A stretch of DNA of 11,104 nucleotides from JAVBNJ01 sp031551625 (lineage in GTDB: Bacteria; Bacteroidota; Bacteroidia; Bacteroidales; UBA932), in assembly GCA_031551625.1 (NCBI GenBank), contig JAVBNJ010000091.1:1-11104 (forward strand), read 5' to 3'. Of the stretch, positions 6,816-11,104 are shown one piece after another. Numbering within the stretch: the stretch's first letter is position 1; the number at the start of each line of letters is the position of its first letter. The notes under the pieces are model-generated. The model was not told where the DNA came from. It made no database searches and saw only the letters and a list, made by a program, of their open reading frames with translations. The position numbers and the translations under genes were made by a program.

Positions 6816-8927
6816 TCAATTCTTTACACAACGAAGGGGCAATCCGTAATCTCGTGTTGTGGCTCCTGCGGGAATGATTTGATAATAACTTGTAGTCATT
6901 CCTAATCTATAGCTCAATGAGCTATTATAGGAAGTACTGGACCACATGTCAAGCCAAGTACCTTGGCCATCCAGGGCACCATTGTACAAACAGCCACCAA
7001 ACCAGCTTCCTCCCCAAATGCTCGCATTCAGATATTTGGCAATGGTTGCCACATCGTCGGAACGACTGTTGCCGGATCCTCCAAGGGCTATATCCAATGT
7101 TACAAAATCACTACTGGTCGGTACCCGCCATGGACTGGGACAAAGCTGAGCGGTATAGGCTGCTACCATGCACCAACTGAACAAATCACCGGAATAGCTG
7201 GGATTTGTGCGGCAATCGGAATTATAAGGGCTAGAGTTAGCCGCATTGTACGTGGTTTTTTGGCAATAGGTGGCTGTTACCGCATCGCTCCATGTTTGCG
7301 TACCGACCGTCCACGTTTTAGTACTGGCAAAACCAATGGTACCAAGTGTATAGTTACTGTTATTGCATCCGGAAACAGGAACAGCATTCAATATTGTAAT
7401 AGCTTTGGCAGCGTTGGCAGGACACCCATTTTTTGTTACTGTATAGGTAATGGTTGCCGCTCCTGCAGACTTGCCGGTTACTATCCCGCCACTTACCGTT
7501 GCACGGCTGCTGTTGCTTGTACTCCAACTACCGCCGGTAGGGCTACCGGTAAGTGTAATAGTATTATTTACGCTCACACTGCTACTGCCGGTTACACTTA
7601 CACTGGGATAAGAATTAATCACTCCGGTTACATTCGCCGTGTAGGCACTATAGCAAGTGATGCCACTGGCGGTGGTGCATGACCGCACTTGCGCCAAATA
7701 ACTTCCCGCTGTTGTTGCTTTAGAAGAAGTTGTTCGTGCTGTTCCCGAACTGGCGGTTACTCCCGCTCCCACCCATTGATAGCCAGTGGCGCCACTCACT
7801 GCGGTAGAGGTAAAAGTAATAGCAGTGCCCGCGCATTTGGGGCCATTCTGCGTAAGGGTTGGTACCGCAGGTATCGCCACTATTGTACTAGCCGATGCGG
7901 TAGAGTAGGCGCTGTAGCAGGTAGTGCCGCTGCTTGTCAGGTACGAACGCGCTTGTGCGGAATAAGCACCGGCAGTAGTAGCTGTAGTTTTGGAGGTTCC
8001 GGTTCCGGTCACCGAGCCAGTCCATTCGTAGCCTGTAACACCACTTGCAGATGCCGTAAAGGTAATTCCGGTACCTGCACATTTCGAACCATTATTTGTT
8101 ACAGTCGGCACCGCCGGGATACTAACCACCGTTACTACCCACGAACCGGTAGATGCAACCCAGGCCGTATTACACGTACCGTCTTTCGCTTGCCGCGTGT
8201 AGGTGCCCGCCTGAGTAGGTACATAAGTTGTAGCCGTGGCGCCACTAATAACACTTCCATTGCGCAGCCACTGGTAAGTAATGCGGCTATCGCCGCCACC
8301 GGCGGCAGTGGTGCTGCCGATAGTGGCATACGCGCTGCCACTACACAATGCTTGCCCGGTGCTGGCGATAGCTCCCGCCGTAAAGACCGGATTCGTAACT
8401 ATCCCTTCGGGATTATTGGTGGCATCAGTAACAGATGTTACACAAGCGCCCGTGTAGGTTTTTACATTCGCACCTAATGTGGTGCTACCGTTGATCGTAA
8501 ACGGGGGCGTGCCTTTCAGCGTATAGGTGCCGTTGCTCATTATGGCTTGTGGTGGGTAGTCTAACGCATTAGCACACCAGTCGAATTGGGCGGGCATACC
8601 GCTTAATGTAAATGTTACCCGCTGGGTTTTACTCGCTGAGCCCGTTACCCACACGCCTTTGCTCGCGCTTACTAACGTGCCGACGCTGGTGCCGCTGACA
8701 GTAGCGCGCGTCCAGGCGCCTTTAGTACCATTGGCATTAACGGTGCGGTAATCGACAATCACCCAGGTTTTGTAGTTATGGGTGCCGGTACAGGTTGACC
8801 ATACTACGTCGAAGGTTACTTGTTTGGTTGCATAGTTAGCGCTAACTTGCTTCACCGATACGCACGAAGCAGCATAGCTTGCCTGCGCGAACAGTACGGC
8901 GAATAATAAACAGTAGATTTTTTGCAT
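6816..8927 (-). CDS. Secreted surface protein with Ig-like repeats and Fib_succ_major-type C-terminal domain (paralog B)
   Basis: This 703-residue protein starts with a signal peptide, MQKIYCLLFAVLFAQASYAA. Residues 21-165 form a Cys- and Thr-rich domain shared with paralog A and otherwise not recognised. Residues ~176-269 look like an Ig/PKD-type module (ITYQWLRNGSVISGAT, TYVPTQAGTYT). Residues 270-351 and 352-437 are two copies of a related module, each starting IPAVPT and containing KCAGT.ITFT, GY.W, TTAG.Y and TCYSAY. Residues 440-513 resemble a bacterial Ig-like group 2 domain (SVSVNNTITLTGSPTGG, SAGAATITYTVT). Residues ~520-703 match the Fibrobacter succinogenes major paralogous domain: TWTVGTQTWSD, LCPSPWRVPTSSDFVTL, MWSSTSYN and GLPLRCVKN. 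It should be exported and probably surface-exposed; a role in adhesion or binding is inference. No standard type IX sorting tail is evident. It has its own promoter about 675 nt upstream, and its transcript ends at the shared terminator. Confidence 0.85.
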   Translation of the reverse strand: MQKIYCLLFAVLFAQASYAASCVSVKQVSANYATKQVTFDVVWSTCTGTHNYKTWVIVDYRTVNANGTKGAWTRATVSGTSVGTLVSASKGVWVTGSASKTQRVTFTLSGMPAQFDWCANALDYPPQAIMSNGTYTLKGTPPFTINGSTTLGANVKTYTGACVTSVTDATNNPEGIVTNPVFTAGAIASTGQALCSGSAYATIGSTTAAGGGDSRITYQWLRNGSVISGATATTYVPTQAGTYTRQAKDGTCNTAWVASTGSWVVTVVSIPAVPTVTNNGSKCAGTGITFTASASGVTGYEWTGSVTGTGTSKTTATTAGAYSAQARSYLTSSGTTCYSAYSTASASTIVAIPAVPTLTQNGPKCAGTAITFTSTAVSGATGYQWVGAGVTASSGTARTTSSKATTAGSYLAQVRSCTTASGITCYSAYTANVTGVINSYPSVSVTGSSSVSVNNTITLTGSPTGGSWSTSNSSRATVSGGIVTGKSAGAATITYTVTKNGCPANAAKAITILNAVPVSGCNNSNYTLGTIGFASTKTWTVGTQTWSDAVTATYCQKTTYNAANSSPYNSDCRTNPSYSGDLFSWCMVAAYTAQLCPSPWRVPTSSDFVTLDIALGGSGNSRSDDVATIAKYLNASIWGGSWFGGCLYNGALDGQGTWLDMWSSTSYNSSLSYRLGMTTSYYQIIPAGATTRDYGLPLRCVKN
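7617..7874 (-). repeat. Ig-like module copy 2 within paralog B
   Basis: This encodes residues 352-437, beginning IPAVPTLTQNGPKCAGTAITFT. It is a tandem copy of the adjoining module at 7875-8120, with an estimated 55-60% protein identity and a short insertion (residues around 391-403). The paired cysteines and TCYSAY motif are conserved in both. This points to growth of the stalk by internal duplication. Confidence 0.7.
7875..8120 (-). repeat. Ig-like module copy 1 within paralog B
   Basis: This encodes residues 270-351, beginning IPAVPTVTNNGSKCAGTGITFT. It is directly joined to copy 2 with no linker: the last residues of this module run straight into the next IPAVPT. Confidence 0.7.
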
Positions 8928-9044
8928 ATCAATTAATTTTTTAGTTGTTGTTCTATTTTAGTGCCTGCGTTAGGGGCAAAATGTAAACACTTATTAACGG
9001 TATTTTCTTTTAACTAATTTTTTAGTTTATAATATTGTAGCTTG

Positions 9045-9128
9045 GGGAACCGATTCTTTCATCCACATTTTCCGCTTTCATCTGCGAAATCCGTGTTACA
9101 ACAAACACAAACCTTTTTACCGGTTCCC
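9045..9128 (-). promoter_or_regulatory. Promoter-distal hairpin, leader B
   Basis: On the minus strand GGGAACCGGT (9128-9119) pairs with ATCGGTTCCC (9054-9045) over ten pairs with one G-U. Inside it CACGGATTTCGC (9095-9084) pairs with GCGGAAAATGTG, interrupted by the same two-base GA/AA internal loop as in leader A. Compared with A, the changes are G-U to A-U and G-C to G-U in the middle stem, and A-U to G-U, U-A to U-G and U-G to C-G in the inner stem. The outer GTAGCCCG stem of copy A is largely lost here. Confidence 0.5.
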
Positions 9129-9260
9129 GCTGCTACTATTATTATTGTTAATGTCCTACGGGCTACTATCGTTAACCATTTCTATTTTTTAATTTTCTAC
9201 TCAGGGGGAAACTTGTCCATCCCCACTCGTGCGCTTTGCGCCAATTATCAATTGTCATTT

Positions 9261-9300
9261 GTCAATTAAAAACCCCTGCTGCACTTTCGCAATCTCTGCC
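9261..9300 (-). promoter_or_regulatory. Conserved 40-nt leader block with small hairpin and T-run, copy B
   Basis: This is the counterpart of 508-547, with 32 of 40 positions identical. On the minus strand TTGC-GAAAGT-GCAG forms a four-pair hairpin, followed by CAGGGGTTTTTAATTGAC. The loop sequence varies between copies while the closing stem and the GGGGTTTTT run do not. It is either a weak attenuator-like site or a dispersed repeat. Confidence 0.4.
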
Positions 9301-9394
9301 ATTTCCGTTCCGATTTGCGTTAATCCGTGTAATCTGTTCTCACATCTGTGAAATTTGTGAATAAATATGCGGACTAATCTGTGAATAAAAACCG

Positions 9395-9468
9395 AAACGT
9401 GGACTCGGCTTATTCTTCAGTGAAGGTTCTAGACTACCCAACAAAACAAACAAGCAAAACCCACGTTC
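9395..9468 (-). promoter_or_regulatory. Promoter-proximal long hairpin, leader B
   Basis: On the minus strand the arm 9468-9449 (starts GAACGTGGGTTTTG) pairs with the arm 9414-9395 (ends GAGTCCACGTTT) over 19 of 20 positions. The 34-nt loop contains GTTTTGTTGG and ACCTTC, as in copy A. Relative to copy A six pairs differ; five remain pairs (A-U/G-U, U-A/U-G, G-U/G-C, A-U/G-U, U-G/U-A) and one becomes U/C. Just upstream both copies also carry a second ACGT-containing word (ACACGTG in A, ACACACGTT in B). Confidence 0.6.
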
Positions 9469-9564
9469 AACGTGTGTATTACATTGCATTTTCTTGTTTT
9501 GTTCGGTAAAAATTGTCTAGATTTTCACATTGAAAAGAAAAGCGTGTTATCTAACTAGAAAGAA

Positions 9565-9599
9565 CGTTAAGATTGCTTTGCTACCGCTTCGCAATAACG
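9565..9599. repeat. REP-like palindromic element in leader B
   Basis: Arms ATTGCTTTGC (9572-9581) and GCTTCGCAAT (9586-9595) flank TACC, and the outer CGTT (9565-9568) pairs with AACG (9596-9599). The ATTGC...GCAAT pattern resembles widespread bacterial REP-like repeats (GATTGCTTCGC.../...GCGAAGCAATC). It lies within the first tens of bases of the predicted paralog B transcript and is absent at the matching place in leader A. Confidence 0.5.
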
Positions 9600-9602
9600 C
9601 TA

Positions 9603-9633
9603 CAAAAGTAGCATAAAATTTCTATCTGCCAAA
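9603..9633 (-). promoter_or_regulatory. Bacteroidetes-type promoter for paralog B
   Basis: On the minus strand TTTG (9633-9630), 19 nt of spacer, then TACTTTTG (9610-9603) gives an exact match to TTTG-N19-TAnnTTTG. The spacer AGATAGAAATTTTATG parallels that of the promoter at 771-802. A small dyad, AATGTT-TT-AACATT, lies immediately upstream. Transcription would begin near 9596, giving a leader of about 670 nt to the ATG at 8927. Confidence 0.75.
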
Positions 9634-9677
9634 TAATAAAATGTTAAAACATTATTAAAAAGCACTTCGCAAGGACG

Positions 9678-10064
9678 TTATTCCTCCTTTTCGTCCTCTT
9701 TCCGCTGATTGACTACAAACAAATAGTCGGTGAGCAAGAGGAAGAGAATTAAAAATTCGGCACGGAAACGTGGGAAGATACGGAAGGCAAGCGTCAGGAA
9801 ATTCATTAAAATAGCGCCCAGCAACAACAACAACACAATGAAGCGCTGTTTCTCGACGGTTGTCCATTCGCGACGACGGTGTGTATAATAGAAACGGGAA
9901 CGCATTACAAAGTAGGGCACAAATGCAAATAAGAGCAACCAACGGCTCGCTCCAAGGTCGAATGTGCGCACCAATCCACCTACAACCACCAGCGCAATGG
10001 TTACATAGAGCAACTCCTTGTCGTCGTGCAACCACTTGTTTATTTTTGCAAGTATTTCTTTCAT
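9678..10064 (-). CDS. Small integral membrane protein, unknown function
   Basis: From the ATG at 10064 the protein has 128 residues: MKEILAKINKWLHDDKELL, then four hydrophobic segments (about LLYVTIALVVVGGLV, WLLLFAFVPYFVM, FIVLLLLLGAILMNFLTLAF and FLILFLLLTDYLFVV). A basic stretch RSRFYYTHRRREW lies between segments 2 and 3, and the tail QRKEDEKEE is charged. I do not recognise the family. An in-frame ATG at 10121 overlaps the stop of the upstream thiamine pyrophosphokinase gene (ATGA) and would give 147 residues. The added codons come from a CTATATCTAATATCTAAAATC-like stretch typical of intergenic filler, so the shorter start is preferred. The overlap or close spacing (53 nt) suggests co-transcription with the kinase. 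A link to thiamine uptake is possible from context only; there is no sequence support. Confidence 0.72.
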   Translation of the reverse strand: MKEILAKINKWLHDDKELLYVTIALVVVGGLVRTFDLGASRWLLLFAFVPYFVMRSRFYYTHRRREWTTVEKQRFIVLLLLLGAILMNFLTLAFRIFPRFRAEFLILFLLLTDYLFVVNQRKEDEKEE

Positions 10065-10117
10065 TTCAGAACAGATTTTAGATATTAGATATAGATATCG
10101 AAAGCGAAAGCGCCCGT

Positions 10118-10801
10118 TCATGTTTTCGTGCGTTTACCTTTTGCACCTTCGTGTGTTCTAAACACAATTAACGTTCCTTCTTCAAATTCTATAGTAAATT
10201 CTGCACCATTGGCTTCATTCAGCGAGCCCATCCACCACGAAAGTAATTTATGTTTATGCAGCGGATACTTCAATCCGTGTAGCGTCACGGGCTTTTCGGG
10301 GGTGAGTGCAAAAATAGAAACCTGTTGCCCTGCGTAGCTCTCAAAAGCAGTTGTTTTTGTAATTGCTGTAAATATGCCATAGTCGGTAATCATTTCAACC
10401 CGGCACTTTGCCGCATAGTCGGCCAATAGCGACACGTTAGCAATCGTGTGATCTTCGCGCAATCCTGTGGCTCCCACAATAGTTATAGCTTGTACTCCTT
10501 GCCGGATGCAGAATTCCACTGCCTTTGTCAAATCGTTGGTTTCTTGTGAGTCGAAGCAGTGCAGGCGGTCGGTAAAGCGAATTTTTAACGCTGAAGACAA
10601 ACTATCCAGGTCACCTACAATGTATCCGGGTTCTTTGCCGTAATGCAACAACTTTTCGGCTGCGCCATCGCAACAAACAATGGTTCCTGCCGATTCCAAC
10701 ATGTCCAACGGAACAAAGTGCGTAGGAAATCCCCCATCGGCCAATACCACCACAGGATGGATGATGGGTAATGGGTAATGGGTAATGGATGGTGTTTCCA
10801 T
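10118..10801 (-). CDS. Thiamine pyrophosphokinase
   Basis: This cytoplasmic enzyme transfers pyrophosphate from ATP to thiamine, giving thiamine diphosphate (EC 2.7.6.2). Family motifs occur in order: VVLADGGFPTH near the N-terminus, IVCCDGAAEKLL, YIVGDLDSL, SQETNDLTKAVEFC, GATGLREDHTIANVSLLADY, and the C-terminal substrate domain with VSIFALTPEKPVTLHGLKYPL. The GDLDS and TNDLTKA stretches hold the acidic metal-binding residues expected of the family. With the ATG at 10801 the protein has 227 residues, slightly long. Its first ~14 residues (TPSITHYPLPIIHP) are encoded by a GGGTAAT tandem repeat. Longer in-frame starts exist at 10843 (ATG) and 10846 (GTG), adding repeat-like sequence; a GTG at 10753 would give a more typical length. 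The family is certain; the start is not. It is divergent from carA. Confidence 0.93.
   Translation of the reverse strand: METPSITHYPLPIIHPVVVLADGGFPTHFVPLDMLESAGTIVCCDGAAEKLLHYGKEPGYIVGDLDSLSSALKIRFTDRLHCFDSQETNDLTKAVEFCIRQGVQAITIVGATGLREDHTIANVSLLADYAAKCRVEMITDYGIFTAITKTTAFESYAGQQVSIFALTPEKPVTLHGLKYPLHKHKLLSWWMGSLNEANGAEFTIEFEEGTLIVFRTHEGAKGKRTKT
10764..10788 (-). repeat. Heptamer tandem repeat in the 5' end of the thiamine pyrophosphokinase gene
   Basis: On the plus strand ATGGGTA is repeated three times, followed by a partial ATGG copy. It encodes the THYPLPI part of the predicted N-terminus. Because the unit is 7 bp, gain or loss of a copy would shift the frame between the upstream ATGs and the kinase domain. 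The same GGGTAAT words are common intergenic filler in Bacteroidetes. Confidence 0.75.
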
Positions 10802-10867
10802 GTCACTACTGCTGCCATTCTTAACTCTACACTCTGAATCCATCACTGATTATTCACTTTTTTTTCG

Positions 10868-10875
10868 TATATTTG
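10868..10875 (+). promoter_or_regulatory. Probable -7 box of the carA promoter
   Basis: TATATTTG fits TAnnTTTG exactly and lies 45 nt before the carA ATG. No clear -33 TTTG is found at 19-21 nt upstream. On the other strand TAATTTTG (10888-10881) also fits the -7 consensus and could serve the divergent kinase gene, so the two promoters may lie side by side. Confidence 0.45.
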
Positions 10876-10920
10876 TACCACAAAATTAAGAAAATTTAGC
10901 CACATTTTATAAAAAATATA

Positions 10921-11104
10921 TGCAGCCACACGGTCAACCAGCCTCACTCGTTTTAGAAAACGGACAAACATTTCATGGAAAAGCTTTCGGAAGTTCTGCC
11001 GCATCAGCCGGCGAAGTAGTATTCAGTACAGCTATGGTAGGCTATCCCGAGAGTCTTACCGACCCGTCGTTTATTGGACAAATATTAACGGTTACCTATC
11101 CTAT
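10921..11104 (+). CDS. carA: Carbamoyl-phosphate synthase small subunit, N-terminal part
   Basis: The first 61 codons are present and the gene runs off the right edge. CarA is the glutamine amidotransferase subunit that supplies ammonia to CarB for carbamoyl phosphate, a precursor of pyrimidines and arginine (EC 6.3.5.5). The protein MQPHGQPASLVLENGQTF matches the family start (A.LVLE.G..F.G..FG). It is followed by GEVVFSTAMVGYPESLTDPSF and GQILTVTYP, which correspond to the conserved GEVVFNTGMTGYQEILTDPSY and GQI.T.TYP stretches. The Cys-His-Glu catalytic triad lies in the C-terminal half, outside the window. The ATG at 10921 follows an AT-rich leader. Confidence 0.93.

Larger units (their letters stand above)
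8928..9660 (-). repeat. Leader copy B: long upstream region shared with paralog A
   Basis: This 730-nt gene-free stretch lies between the start of paralog B and the end of the membrane-protein gene at 9678. It matches 216-835 in the same orientation and order. Differences from copy A include an extra AT-rich segment next to the start codon (about 8960-9040), an insertion of AATCCGTGTAATCTG-like words at about 9307-9390, and a REP-like dyad just after the promoter. The predicted leader is about 670 nt. Nothing in it looks like a coding gene on either strand. Confidence 0.75.

Noticed and set aside
6963..8477. Long plus-strand frames (239 and 262 codons) opposite paralog B
   Set aside because: They are Cys/Arg/Thr-rich translations of the antisense of a Thr/Ser/Ala-rich repetitive protein. 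The minus-strand reading has a signal peptide, repeated domains and a recognised C-terminal domain.
9603..9660. An invertible promoter of the Bacteroides phase-variation type
   Set aside because: The only dyad (AATGTT-TT-AACATT) is adjacent to the promoter and does not flank it on both sides. No recombinase gene or site-like inverted pair is seen.

Overview
The window looks like a chromosomal segment from a member of the Bacteroidetes, probably Bacteroidales or a relative. The support is: promoters of the form TTTG-N19/20-TAnnTTTG, no Shine-Dalgarno sequences before the genes, secreted proteins ending in a Fibrobacter-succinogenes-type paralogous domain, and intergenic filler of the kinds common in that phylum (TTGACAATTGATAATT-like runs, ATCTGCGAAAATCTGTGG-like words, GGGTAAT tandems). 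No species can be named from the sequence alone.

Layout: (1) 1-215, minus strand, the N-terminal end of a secreted protein gene cut by the window edge ('paralog A'). (2) 216-~835, its long leader and promoter. (3) 921-6655, plus strand, a tight cluster: purA (adenylosuccinate synthetase), a secreted beta-propeller-like protein of unknown role, and purL (small-type FGAM synthase subunit). (4) 6712-6792, a nested, apparently bidirectional terminator. (5) 6816-8927, minus strand, a 703-residue secreted protein with Ig-like repeats and a C-terminal Fib_succ_major-type domain ('paralog B'). (6) 8928-~9660, its leader and promoter. (7) 9678-10801, minus strand, a small four-helix membrane protein downstream of thiamine pyrophosphokinase. 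(8) 10921 to the end, plus strand, the start of carA (carbamoyl-phosphate synthase small subunit), divergent from the kinase gene.

The housekeeping content is nucleotide and cofactor metabolism: purA and purL (purines), carA (pyrimidines and arginine), thiamine pyrophosphokinase (thiamine diphosphate). The propeller gene sits inside the purine cluster with gaps of 35 and 21 nt and is probably co-transcribed.

The most notable signal lies outside the proteins. Paralogs A and B share their N-termini and also roughly 550-670 nt of upstream DNA. Each copy has a near-perfect Bacteroidetes promoter at the far end, then a promoter-proximal long hairpin (599-670 and 9395-9468), a strongly conserved 40-nt block with a small hairpin and T-run (508-547 and 9261-9300), and a promoter-distal concentric hairpin (269-424 and 9045-9128). 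Most base differences between the copies keep pairing (A-U to G-U, G-U to G-C), and the G-U pairs work only on the strand transcribed toward the surface-protein genes. This suggests a duplicated, structured 5' leader RNA that I do not recognise. Its function is unknown.
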